From positions 857,889 through 921,888 of the forward strand of contig DDFJ01000004.1 in NCBI GenBank assembly GCA_002337125.1: a DNA stretch of 64,000 nt. Direction: 5' to 3'. The stretch is from Chitinophagaceae bacterium UBA1931. GTDB taxonomy: Bacteria; Bacteroidota; Bacteroidia; Chitinophagales; Chitinophagaceae. Under the pieces are notes generated by a model, which saw only the letters and a program-made list of their open reading frames with translations, ran no database searches and had not been told where the DNA came from. The position numbers and the translations under genes were made by a program. Below are positions 53,026 to 61,593 of the stretch, piece by piece; position 1 is the stretch's first letter, and every line of letters starts with the position of its first letter.

Positions 53026-53063
53026 ACTAATTTTATTGGCGCTAATATACTAATATTTTTAGT
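53026..53063 (-). promoter_or_regulatory. repeat-rich operator/promoter of the S24 regulator
   Basis: CTAAT occurs at 53027-53031, 53042-53046 and 53050-53054, and ACTAA-TATTT-TTAGT (53049-53063) is an inverted repeat. On the minus strand a TATATTAG word (plus 53043-53050) is near the -7 consensus. These elements lie 6-43 bases from the start codon, the usual position of an autoregulator's operator. Confidence 0.5.
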
Positions 53064-53087
53064 TTTTCAAAAAATATTCTTTTTTCT

Positions 53088-53699
53088 TCAGATTAATTTT
53101 TGCTCATACGCCAGTTTAACCAGCATGGCGGTGTTGCGGGCATTGAGTTTAAAGAGCAGGTTTTTACGGTAGCTGTTTACCGTTTCAACGCCCAGGAATA
53201 ATTTATCAGCAATTTCATGATTTGTATTTCCTTCTGCAATCAAGCTTAGCAGTTGGCGTTCACGGGGAGTGAGCCATACAGATGCATTTGATTCTTTTTT
53301 CATCACCAGATCCACTTCATGACAAAAGAAATTGTTGCCGGCTGCCACAGCTTCAATTCCTTCCAGCATTTCTTCTGTCATTGAGTTTTTGAGCACATAA
53401 CCCAATGCCCCGCTTTCCATCATGCGGCGCACCATTGTATATTCACCATAACTGGTAAGTGCAAGTATGTTTAAAGAAGGATAAAGCTTTTTAATCTCTC
53501 CGCATAAAGTAATGCCATCTGTATCAGGCAGGTTAATATCCAGCATTAATACATTGGGTTGGTTTTGTTTCAGCAGTTTTAAACAGTCCTTTCCATTTGT
53601 TGCAATGTTTACAACCCGGGCAACAGCAGACTCGTTGATGATTTTTTTTAACCCTTCAGCAAGTAATAAATGATCGTCAACAATTATAACCTCTATCAT
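53088..53699 (-). CDS. LuxR/NarL-family response regulator
   Basis: A 203-residue two-component regulator. Receiver domain 1-120 with acidic pocket (Asp8, Asp9), phospho-acceptor Asp54 (LMLDINLP), Thr/Ser switch residue region in LALTSYGEY and Lys in YVLKNS. C-terminal NarL-type helix-turn-helix 140-203 (LTPRERQLLSLIAEGNTNHEIADKLFLG). It overlaps the histidine kinase gene by 4 bases (53696-53699), a tightly coupled pair. The target is unknown, but the divergent gene cluster and the palindrome at 55791 are the natural candidates. Confidence 0.95.
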   Translation of the reverse strand: MIEVIIVDDHLLLAEGLKKIINESAVARVVNIATNGKDCLKLLKQNQPNVLMLDINLPDTDGITLCGEIKKLYPSLNILALTSYGEYTMVRRMMESGALGYVLKNSMTEEMLEGIEAVAAGNNFFCHEVDLVMKKESNASVWLTPRERQLLSLIAEGNTNHEIADKLFLGVETVNSYRKNLLFKLNARNTAMLVKLAYEQKLI

Positions 53700-55633
53700 A
53701 CAACAACTCCAGTTTTAAATTCAACATTAATTTCTGTGCCCTGGCCTGTTTCACTGAAAATATTCACTGAACCGTTGAACGTGGCAATACGGCTCTGAAT
53801 ACTTTTTAACCCGTAACCATTTTTAACGGCCGATACGTCAAACCCTTTTCCATCATCCTGAACAGTGAGTGAAATACTATCTGGTTGCTGGACTATCTGC
53901 ACATTGATATTCTTTGCATCTGAATGTTTCAATGCATTGTTCACCAATTCGTGAGCGGTACGGTAAATTACAATTTCAAGTTTCGGATCAATCCGTACAT
54001 CTTCTCCAAAGTAATGCAGCTTTGCCTGTGGAATACTGCTGAGAAAATCCTGCAGCGAAGCTTTTAAACCATAGCTTGAAAGCGATTCAGGCATCAGGTT
54101 ATGCGCCACACGACGTAATTCTTTTGTTGATGTTTCCAGCATATCCAGTGCAAGGTTAAAATGTTCTTCACTTTCGCCTTCCGGTTTCATTTCTTTTTTA
54201 ACATCATACAAATGAAGCTTCATGACTGAAAGCATTCCGCCCAAGCCATCGTGCAGATCCCTTGCCAATCTTGTTCGTTCTGCAGTTTCTCCGTCAAGAA
54301 CCGATTGTGTGGCAATCAGTTTCTTTTCCTGTTCCAACTGAACAATTTTCTGTTCAGCCAATTCCTTTTTCTGCTTTTGGTTTTTTGCACGCATATAAAG
54401 AAAAAGGAAAAGAAAAAGAAAAACGGTAACCCCGGCAATGATGAGTATGATGCTCAACCTTTTTTCGTTTTCCAAAGATGCAATACGAAACTCTTTCTTA
54501 TCGGTTTCATATTTCACTTCCATTTCAGAAAGCGATTTTTGATAGGTTTCATTTATGCGTGAATCAATCACATGGCGGTATTGCTGAAAATAAGATACAG
54601 CCTCATCATTCTGGTTATTTGAAACACTTGCCTTTACAAGATTCTCCAGCATTCGTGTTTTTGTATCCGAATCGCTTGAGTCAATATGAATGGCCTGTAA
54701 TGCATAATCAATACACTCTTTATAATTTTTTTTATAAAATGCGATATCAGATAAAACAATAAGTGAGTTGGAAATATATCTTGGTGTTTGAGATATTCTT
54801 GCCAGCTTCAACGAATAGCTGGCATATTCAGTTGATCTGTTTACATCATTCAACACTAAATAAATATTGGCAATTTCTTTCATTGCCACAGATTCATATC
54901 CTGTTTCTTTGGAAGCATGAAATGCAGCAGCTGATTTTTTTGCATAATCAAGTGCTTTGCTCATTTCCTTTTTAATTAAACTTGTACGGCTTAATCCCTG
55001 GTAAATCTGTCCCAACCCGGATGAGTCGCCAATTTCAAGTGCAACCTTTTCGCCAAGTAAATAATACTTCTCTGCATGAGCATAATTTTCCTGGTACATA
55101 TACAAGGCCGCAATGCTGCCCAAGGTTTTACGGATATTGCTTTTATCGCCTGTTTTTTCAAACATGGCCAGCACTTTAAAAAACTGCTCAAGTGCCAGCT
55201 GATAATTGTTGATACGTGTATTTAATGTTGCCACACCCAGTAAAACATAGGCCTGCAGACTCTGATCATTCACCTCTTTGGCTAGCATTGAAGCACTGTC
55301 CAAAAAATAAGCAGCAGAATCATATACACCGGCAAACGTAAACCCGCCACCAAGATTACGGTAAAGGCTTGCAAGCATTTTATTATTCGCTTCTTTCTTA
55401 GCCAACACAATTCCGGTGTAAGCGAACTTTTTTGCCTTAGGAAAATTGATACTGATTAAGATCCGGCTTAAATCATTACAGATATTTATACGCTCATAAT
55501 TGGTAAGCTTACGGGTTTGGAGAACAAGTTCAAGAGAATCGATAGTAGAAACCTGTGCCGGCGCAGTGAAAAAACACAGGACTGTAAAAATTAAAAGGAA
55601 CCGAATCCTTAATGAGTTGTTTTTCTTGTTCAC
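53696..55633 (-). CDS. sensor histidine kinase with periplasmic TPR region and HisKA_3 domain
   Basis: A 645-residue membrane sensor kinase. Signal-like N-terminus (1-28), then about 360 residues of TPR-like helices in the periplasm, one membrane helix (393-415), a coiled coil, the HisKA_3 dimerisation helix with phospho-acceptor His461 (RLARDLHDGLGGML), and the ATPase domain with N box HELVNNALKHSD, DDGKGFDV and GYGLKSI. Start is GTG at 55633; no ATG fits. The TPR sensor type is common in Bacteroidota and the signal it detects is unknown. It overlaps the response regulator gene. The 234-base divergent region upstream leads to the envelope cluster. Confidence 0.93.
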   Translation of the reverse strand: MNKKNNSLRIRFLLIFTVLCFFTAPAQVSTIDSLELVLQTRKLTNYERINICNDLSRILISINFPKAKKFAYTGIVLAKKEANNKMLASLYRNLGGGFTFAGVYDSAAYFLDSASMLAKEVNDQSLQAYVLLGVATLNTRINNYQLALEQFFKVLAMFEKTGDKSNIRKTLGSIAALYMYQENYAHAEKYYLLGEKVALEIGDSSGLGQIYQGLSRTSLIKKEMSKALDYAKKSAAAFHASKETGYESVAMKEIANIYLVLNDVNRSTEYASYSLKLARISQTPRYISNSLIVLSDIAFYKKNYKECIDYALQAIHIDSSDSDTKTRMLENLVKASVSNNQNDEAVSYFQQYRHVIDSRINETYQKSLSEMEVKYETDKKEFRIASLENEKRLSIILIIAGVTVFLFLFLFLYMRAKNQKQKKELAEQKIVQLEQEKKLIATQSVLDGETAERTRLARDLHDGLGGMLSVMKLHLYDVKKEMKPEGESEEHFNLALDMLETSTKELRRVAHNLMPESLSSYGLKASLQDFLSSIPQAKLHYFGEDVRIDPKLEIVIYRTAHELVNNALKHSDAKNINVQIVQQPDSISLTVQDDGKGFDVSAVKNGYGLKSIQSRIATFNGSVNIFSETGQGTEINVEFKTGVVV

Positions 55634-55790
55634 TTCTGATGCTTTAATACCGAGTCCGGGTTTACGCTAATCAAAAAGGTCACATATCAGTCTTTCAAAT
55701 TTACAACCTGCAGAGCAGAAATCAATTCACAATCTGCTATTTAAGTTGAGCCGTTGCAAACTGTTCCTTTTACTAAAGAATAAGCCAAAA

Positions 55791-55836
55791 ACCCCTTTTT
55801 GGGGGTAGTAACAGGTTATAGCTGTAAATAGCTTTA
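55791..55836 (+). promoter_or_regulatory. GC-rich palindrome and near-consensus -7 box of the envelope cluster
   Basis: ACCCC-TTTTTG-GGGGT (55791-55806) is an inverted repeat of ACCCC, standing out in A/T-rich DNA. A word TAGCTTTA (55829-55836) is one base off the TAnnTTTG box; if it is the -7 element, the palindrome centre lies near -42. That is the usual place for an activator such as the response regulator coded on the other side. The box and the regulator link are inference. Confidence 0.5.
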
Positions 55837-55867
55837 CGTGATAATCTAACCTTCAAATTACAGAAAT

Positions 55868-57142
55868 ATGAAACAGCTTCAGGTATTACTACTGCTCACA
55901 GCTTTTCTCGGTTTAACGGGTGAACTGAATGCACAGATTGATGTGCTCAAAAAAATCAAAAACAAAACCAATCAGCGTATTGAACGCAAGATTGACAAAA
56001 CAATTGATCAGGGTCTTGATACAATTGAGAATGTGATGAAACCCAACACAAATTCTGATCCTAATAAAGGCAACACAAATAATCAGAAAGGAACATCCAC
56101 TAAGAAAAATGCTGACACAACAGCACCACTGACCCAGCCAGGATTGCAATCATTTTCAAAATATGATTTTGTTCCCGGCGATAAAGTTTTGTTCTATGAA
56201 GATTTCAGCCAGGATGCCATTGGCGATTTCCCTGCATTATGGACAACCGATAAATCGGGTGAGGTTAATACCGTAAATATTGCACCCGGCAATTGGTTTA
56301 ACCTAACCAATACAGAAGGCAACTGGTGGTTCACAAAAGACATCAACTTTCCTCAGAATTTTATTCTTGAATTTGACCTGATTCCAAAAAAAGAAGCGCC
56401 ACGTTATGCAATTGGCATTCTGTTATATGGTGAAGACAAACACACTGAAATGGATAAGAATAATGAACCCGGAAAATGCGGATTAGAAATTGCCATTGCA
56501 AAAACACTTTGGGAAACGAAAGGTTACATTAAAACTTCTCCCGAAAAAATAAGAGGAAATTCAAACCTCAACACGGTTGTAGCAGAACAGGTGAATCATG
56601 TAATTATCTGGGTACAAAACCGTCGTGTGCGCATTTATACAAAAGGAGCAAAAGTGCTCGATGTACCTACAAATATTTATGAAGGCAGCAAGTTTACCCG
56701 TCTTGCGTTTCGCCTGTACAGGGGTGCGTCCTGCGGTTCGTATGTTACAAATATTAAAATCACAACAGCCTCACCCGATATGCGCAGCAAACTTCTTACT
56801 GAAGGAAAGATTGTGAGCTACGGTATTTATTTCGATGTAAATAAGGATGTGGTAAAACCAGAATCGTACGGTACTCTGAAAGGTATTGCTGATGTGCTTA
56901 CAGAAAATCCGGATGTGAAAATTAAAATCGTTGGACATACAGATGCCGATGGCAATGATGCTTCCAACCTCGATTTATCGAAACGGCGTGCAATTGCTGT
57001 AAAAAATGAACTGGTTAAAATATTTGGAATTGATGCAGCAAGAATTGAAACAGATGGTATGGGCGAAACAAAACCTGTTGCACCTAACGACACTCCATCA
57101 AACAAAGCATTAAACAGAAGAGTTGAGTTTATTAAACTTTAA
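55868..57142 (+). CDS. OmpA-family protein with central jelly-roll-like domain
   Basis: A 424-residue exported protein, first of the envelope cluster. Signal peptide 1-22. A coiled, charged stretch (about 25-60, IKNKTNQRIERKIDKTIDQG), a Thr/Asn-rich linker, then a domain of about 100-300 that begins VLFYEDFSQDAIGDFPALWTT and contains GNWFNLTNTEGNWWF, like concanavalin-type or DUF1080-like folds. The C-terminal 110 residues are an OmpA domain (VGHTDADGNDASNLDLSKRRA, NRRVEF) that binds peptidoglycan. It could tie a surface domain to the cell wall. It lies 234 bases from the divergent kinase gene. Confidence 0.85.
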   Translation: MKQLQVLLLLTAFLGLTGELNAQIDVLKKIKNKTNQRIERKIDKTIDQGLDTIENVMKPNTNSDPNKGNTNNQKGTSTKKNADTTAPLTQPGLQSFSKYDFVPGDKVLFYEDFSQDAIGDFPALWTTDKSGEVNTVNIAPGNWFNLTNTEGNWWFTKDINFPQNFILEFDLIPKKEAPRYAIGILLYGEDKHTEMDKNNEPGKCGLEIAIAKTLWETKGYIKTSPEKIRGNSNLNTVVAEQVNHVIIWVQNRRVRIYTKGAKVLDVPTNIYEGSKFTRLAFRLYRGASCGSYVTNIKITTASPDMRSKLLTEGKIVSYGIYFDVNKDVVKPESYGTLKGIADVLTENPDVKIKIVGHTDADGNDASNLDLSKRRAIAVKNELVKIFGIDAARIETDGMGETKPVAPNDTPSNKALNRRVEFIKL

Positions 57143-57152
57143 AACAACTAAC

Positions 57153-57785
57153 ATGAAAAGAAATCTTATTCTGCTGCTTTCTGTAGGATTGATAATGACC
57201 GGTTGTAAAAGCAAAAACAGTAATGCCTCTGCAAACGATCAGAAAGGTGAAAGTTCAACAATAACAAAAAAAGGAAAGTACGCTATTAAATCAGGCACTG
57301 TTCAATACAAAACACAGGTAATGGGCATGGAAGCAATTCAAACAATGATGTTTGATGACTATGGTGATAAAGAAAAAACAGTTGTTGAAATGGAAATGCT
57401 GGGAATTAAATCGCAAACAACCACCATTACAAAAGATGGCTTTACTTACAGCTACGATACTGAAAAGAAAACAGGTACAAAAACAATGGAGATAACTCAA
57501 TCTTCAAATATTGATTTTGAAAACCTGACAGAGGAAATAAAAAAAGATATGAAGCTGGAGAAAATTGGTGAAGAAAACTTCCTTGGAAAAAGCTGCGACA
57601 AATACAGCATTGATTATGAAAAACTGAAAATGAAAGGCACTTATCTTGTTTGGAAAGGCATTCCGCTCAAAACAAATATTGATATGAGTTCGATGAAGAT
57701 TGCACTTGAAGCGATAAAACTTACTGAAGACCCTTCATTTTCAGCAACCGAATTTGAAGTACCAGCCGATATTAAGTTCCAGTAA
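57153..57785 (+). CDS. lipoprotein of unknown function (DUF4412-like)
   Basis: A 210-residue lipoprotein: signal MKRNLILLLSVGLIMTGC with lipid Cys18. The ATG at 57153 is chosen over an in-frame start at 57123 because it gives the lipoprotein signal. The mature part repeats beta strands, e.g. KSGTVQYKTQVMGMEAIQTM, TTITKDGFTYSYDTEKK and DKYSIDYEKLKMKGTYLVW, a pattern like DUF4412-type periplasmic proteins. It starts 10 bases after the OmpA gene, in the same transcript. Ligand and role are unknown. Confidence 0.8.
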   Translation: MKRNLILLLSVGLIMTGCKSKNSNASANDQKGESSTITKKGKYAIKSGTVQYKTQVMGMEAIQTMMFDDYGDKEKTVVEMEMLGIKSQTTTITKDGFTYSYDTEKKTGTKTMEITQSSNIDFENLTEEIKKDMKLEKIGEENFLGKSCDKYSIDYEKLKMKGTYLVWKGIPLKTNIDMSSMKIALEAIKLTEDPSFSATEFEVPADIKFQ

Positions 57786-57853
57786 CAGCCTGCTCATCTT
57801 CGGTATCATTAAAAATATTCCTGCCCTCTGGATTTGTAACGTTAGGCTTTTGG

Positions 57854-57878
57854 CCTGCACCCGTTTATCGGGTGCAGG
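57854..57878. terminator. GC-rich hairpin inside the envelope cluster
   Basis: A perfect 10-bp stem (CCTGCACCCG at 57854-57863, CGGGTGCAGG at 57869-57878) with loop TTTAT. No T-run follows on the plus strand, so it is either a weak attenuator or a stabilising structure, with the run of A following (57881-57886). Confidence 0.6.
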
Positions 57879-57923
57879 TTAAAAAAGCAACTTCATTTTA
57901 TCAGAAATTAAAATAAGTAAACC

Positions 57924-58349
57924 ATGAAACATATTCGTCTGCATCTTGCATGTACAATTTTATTACTGGCATCTTTTATCAGCAAATCATACAGCCAGGT
58001 AACAGTTAAAACAATCAAAACCGGAATCGTCACTTCCTATTCTGCTGATTGCTATTATTCAGTAAGTGGCTCAAACATTACAGAAAGTGGTATTTGCTGG
58101 AGCACAAAACCTGCTCCGGTCGTTACTAGTTTTCATCAAAACGGCCAGGGAAGTCCTTCACAAATGAGCGTTTTAATGACCAACCTGCAGGCAAGTACAA
58201 AGTATTACCTAAGGGCTTATGCAAAAGTTGGAGACCAGGTGATTTACGGCAATGAAATCAATTTCACTACCAAGGAAAAAAACAGCAATCCAAATGGAAG
58301 CGCAAGACCAAAGTCAGAAACAAAACCTACAAGTTCCAAGAACGGGTAA
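57924..58349 (+). CDS. small exported protein with fibronectin-type III-like domain
   Basis: A 141-residue exported protein (signal peptide 1-24, LLASFISKSYSQ). The mature 90 residues form one Fn3-like domain of the Bacteroidota type: VTSYSADCYYSVSG, ITESGICWSTKPAP, LQASTKYYLRAYAKVGDQVIYGNEINFTT. The C-terminal 25 residues are a Lys/Ser/Thr-rich tail. Fn3 domains of this kind usually bind or space surface proteins. It is in the envelope cluster, after a hairpin. Confidence 0.8.
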   Translation: MKHIRLHLACTILLLASFISKSYSQVTVKTIKTGIVTSYSADCYYSVSGSNITESGICWSTKPAPVVTSFHQNGQGSPSQMSVLMTNLQASTKYYLRAYAKVGDQVIYGNEINFTTKEKNSNPNGSARPKSETKPTSSKNG

Positions 58350-58389
58350 TGTGAAAAGTAATAAAGAAAAACACGTTTAAAAAATAACG

Positions 58390-59355
58390 ATGAAAACAAA
58401 ATTAATGCTGACAGTATTTCTATTGAATGCATTCACTGGTACTGCACAATTCAAAACTCAGCAATTTGTCGACAATATTCCTTCATTGCCGGGTGAAGGT
58501 TGTAAAACAACAGATGACGACCGTTCAAACTTCATCATTAAAGTAAAGGACCTGCAGAAAGAAATTGACGATCAGATAAAAAAAGCAAAACGTGAAACCA
58601 AGGTGGATGAAAACCAGGTAAGAAATGCTGCAATTAACCAAATGGCTGCACAATACGGTTTATCGGAAGACCAGGTAAACAAAATGAAAAACAAGAAGAA
58701 AATGTCGGCTGAAGAAAAAACAGCCCTTGCAGATTCGATGATGCAGATGCAAACAAACATTTCCATTGCTGAGATAAACAATATGAAGAAAATGACTCCG
58801 CAAGGAAAAAAAGAATGGGCAAAAGCTTACGGTGCTGAAGCTTATGCAATGGGACAAGCCAACCAGGGCAGCAATACGCAACAAAAAATTGCCGGTTCGC
58901 AAACAGAACTTGCACTTCAGTTACAAAACCTTAATGCAGCTGTTCAGCAAAGAGCACTTGATATACAAATGCAATACAACCTGATTGAGAATGATCCGGA
59001 ACGCATCATTTCGTTAGGTAAAATCCAGTATTGGGATAGCCTGCGAGTATCAATGACTGGCCAGGATAACGGACAGGGAGAAAAAATGGATTCACTTTCA
59101 GTATTAATAAAAAAAGAGAAAGACAACTATTGCGAAAAATACACTCCGCAATACTGGAAAGTACTCAATACACAATATGCCAACCTCAAAGCATCGTATG
59201 CAGACTATATACGTATTGCAGATCTTAATCGTGCAGTTGCAAATATGCAGCCGGTAAAACTAAACTTGCCTGTAGGTCCGGAAATTAATTACATGGAATA
59301 TATAAGAGATTACCTGGATCACTTATCGGCAGCCTTTATTTACAAACTAAATTAA
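58390..59355 (+). CDS. helical exported protein of unknown function
   Basis: A 321-residue exported protein (signal peptide 1-19, MKTKLMLTVFLLNAFTGTA). The mature part is almost all helix, with long amphipathic coiled stretches and Met/Gln/Lys-rich segments (MKNKKKMSAEEKTALADSMM, and MGQANQGSNTQQKI). Two sections near 60-130 and 170-290 are likely coiled coils. No known motif is seen. It starts 40 bases after the Fn3 gene, and the next gene follows 5 bases after its stop, so it is a middle member of one transcript. Confidence 0.75.
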   Translation: MKTKLMLTVFLLNAFTGTAQFKTQQFVDNIPSLPGEGCKTTDDDRSNFIIKVKDLQKEIDDQIKKAKRETKVDENQVRNAAINQMAAQYGLSEDQVNKMKNKKKMSAEEKTALADSMMQMQTNISIAEINNMKKMTPQGKKEWAKAYGAEAYAMGQANQGSNTQQKIAGSQTELALQLQNLNAAVQQRALDIQMQYNLIENDPERIISLGKIQYWDSLRVSMTGQDNGQGEKMDSLSVLIKKEKDNYCEKYTPQYWKVLNTQYANLKASYADYIRIADLNRAVANMQPVKLNLPVGPEINYMEYIRDYLDHLSAAFIYKLN

Positions 59356-59360
59356 TCAAG

Positions 59361-60338
59361 ATGAGCAACCATGAAAGCAATCATATTTTAAAGGTTCTGC
59401 AAAATGCTTTTGTGAGAATACTCTTGTTGTTGTGCCTGCTATTTATTTCAGATTTCTCTTTTGCACAAAACAACAATCAAAGCAAGGTTACACAGATCCG
59501 TCAGCAAATGGCTAAGATCCGTCAAACCACCAATTGGGATAATCCTGAAGAAGCAAAAAAGGCAAATGAAAAAATCAAAGAGTTGATGAAACAGCTGATG
59601 GCAGCAACATCTCCATCATCAACAAACCAGGGAAGCGGAAGTGTTAACAATCAGGGCAATCAGGATGAAGGTAATTCAGACGGAAGTAAAATGAATGAAC
59701 TGCAGATGGAAATGATGAAGCAAAAAGTTGATGTGTATACACAGATATGGGAAGCTGGTTCAGCAGGAAAAGGTGCACCTGTTTTGTTAGCCAAGCCATT
59801 GCGGGAAGAAATTGTACAGGAGTTTAAAGAAGATGACAATTCAAAAGTGAATAATGCCGACTGGCTTGAATCAATGCCCTACCTGCTGATCAATGTTTCA
59901 ATGCCCGGCATACAGGCTGTTATTGATCAGATGCCTGAATTTAAAGGAATCAAAATACTTGTAATTACCTGCGACAAAAGAGGAACAATTGTTGACTTAA
60001 ACAGCATTTTAAATAAAGCAAAAGATTACCCGCTGGAAGAATTATACATCATAAATTTTGGAACAACAGTTTCAACATTACCTGCATCAATCGGCAATTT
60101 CAGCAATCTTAAAAAGCTGTCGTTATTAAACAACAGTATAAAAAAACTTCCTGCATCAATTTCAAAATTAACACAGCTTGAAACGCTCCATGCGGATGTA
60201 AATCCTATTCAGACAATGCTTCAGGAAATTGTTGTATTAAAAAATCTCAGGCATTTAGGAATAGCCAAAACGAAAATTCCGGATGATGAAATAAAAAAAA
60301 TAAAGCAGGCTTTGCCCTATTGTGAAATATTAAGATAA
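59361..60338 (+). CDS. exported leucine-rich repeat protein
   Basis: A 325-residue exported protein. N-terminal signal helix (LLLLCLLFISDFSFAQ), a helical charged part, a Ser/Gly/Asn-rich linker (about 80-105) and a C-terminal leucine-rich repeat region of about 120 residues with at least four repeats: LEELYIINFGTTVSTLPASI, LKKLSLLNNSIKKLPASI, LETLHADVNPIQTMLQEI, LRHLGIAKTKIPDDEI. Such repeats form a curved binding surface. It begins 5 bases after the preceding gene. Confidence 0.82.
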   Translation: MSNHESNHILKVLQNAFVRILLLLCLLFISDFSFAQNNNQSKVTQIRQQMAKIRQTTNWDNPEEAKKANEKIKELMKQLMAATSPSSTNQGSGSVNNQGNQDEGNSDGSKMNELQMEMMKQKVDVYTQIWEAGSAGKGAPVLLAKPLREEIVQEFKEDDNSKVNNADWLESMPYLLINVSMPGIQAVIDQMPEFKGIKILVITCDKRGTIVDLNSILNKAKDYPLEELYIINFGTTVSTLPASIGNFSNLKKLSLLNNSIKKLPASISKLTQLETLHADVNPIQTMLQEIVVLKNLRHLGIAKTKIPDDEIKKIKQALPYCEILR

Positions 60339-60379
60339 TCAGCAACAATTGCAAGTTAGTTCTGACTAAAATAGTTACT

Positions 60380-61534
60380 ATGAAAAAATATTTGATACTT
60401 ACAGGATTATTCATCATGCTTGTAGGCCTGACATTGAAGGCTGAAGAAAAACCTAAATTTTACATAGCCTATAAAATTGAATGCGATCCGGAAATTAAAC
60501 TCAGTGTTCAGGATAAACTTTTTCAACTGGAAAATACAATTGCAGCTAAACTGCAGGAAAACTACCCCTGCATCAGCATCAAAACACAGAATTCAGTTTA
60601 TCAAAGACTGGATGATCTCCGTAAAATTTGTCTTTTAAACGATCTGCCAACTGAAGACATTCAACAATCATTAAGCGAAATTGGAAGTGATATTCACTGC
60701 GATTACCTAGTTCATATCCAGATGACAGTCTTTTCCAAAAACCAGGTAATGGTTACCTGCAAAGTAATGAATGCTAAAAATTCCCATGTACTTGCCAATG
60801 CTTTTTCATCCGGGAACCTGGCCAGTTTTGGTGGAAAGGATGGCGAAGAAATGGCAAAGAAAATCATTGATGATTTAAAGACCGAAGAGATTTGTCCTTA
60901 TGAAGGAAAAGTAACGATTGAAATTGAAAGCGAGAAAGAAGAAACAACCAGCAGCTCTGTACAATGCGACGCAGGCATGATTACCACAGAAATTAAACTG
61001 AAATCAAAATCAGATCTTAAATGGGAGCTGAATAAAAAAGGACTCAAAAGAGGCGATGGCGATGTAAGTTATGATTTGAATGAAACCACAGAAACAACAA
61101 TCAATAACCCATGCTACATCTGCCCCAACGGGCAAAAAGTAATTGCACAAATCAATGAGAAAAAAACAGTGGAAGCAAAAGCAAACGGTTTATCAAACGA
61201 AAGTGTTTTTAAAGGACAAAAAGTTGCCGACTGCAAAATAAAAATTGTGTTTTTGACTGATGGCACCTATAACATTTTAGTGGAAGCTACTTCGCAAAAA
61301 GGAAACATGAAAACCACAGTTGATAAAAAAGTAAATGCCCCTTGTGCTGTAGGCAAAGAAGAAAAACCTGAAGAACCAAGAAACAATGAAATTGAAGTGC
61401 CTTTGAAAGTAGTATTGGGCCCATATAAAGGCACAACACAGGATAAAGTTTTGAGCCAGGAAGACAGTAAAGATTTATCGCAGGGGAAAGAAAAAACAAC
61501 GGTAAAAATAAATTTCAGCTTAACACGGGAATAA
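60380..61534 (+). CDS. exported protein of unknown function, CsgG/LpoB-like N-terminal part
   Basis: A 384-residue exported protein (signal peptide 1-21). Residues of about 25-160 have the alternating strand-helix pattern KLFQLENTIAAKLQENYPCISI, then HCDYLVHIQMTVFSKNQVMVTCKVMNAK, which loosely recalls CsgG/LpoB-type outer-membrane-associated folds. The remainder (about 170-384) holds repeated beta strands and several Cys residues (EICPYEG, NNPCYICPNG) and ends with a Lys/Glu-rich tail. I do not recognise a family. It starts 41 bases after the LRR gene and stays in the same transcript. Confidence 0.72.
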   Translation: MKKYLILTGLFIMLVGLTLKAEEKPKFYIAYKIECDPEIKLSVQDKLFQLENTIAAKLQENYPCISIKTQNSVYQRLDDLRKICLLNDLPTEDIQQSLSEIGSDIHCDYLVHIQMTVFSKNQVMVTCKVMNAKNSHVLANAFSSGNLASFGGKDGEEMAKKIIDDLKTEEICPYEGKVTIEIESEKEETTSSSVQCDAGMITTEIKLKSKSDLKWELNKKGLKRGDGDVSYDLNETTETTINNPCYICPNGQKVIAQINEKKTVEAKANGLSNESVFKGQKVADCKIKIVFLTDGTYNILVEATSQKGNMKTTVDKKVNAPCAVGKEEKPEEPRNNEIEVPLKVVLGPYKGTTQDKVLSQEDSKDLSQGKEKTTVKINFSLTRE

Positions 61535-61593
61535 GAATGGTATTGCCATGTCAACCGAAAAAATCCAGGAACTAAAAATTTAAATCACAGAAA

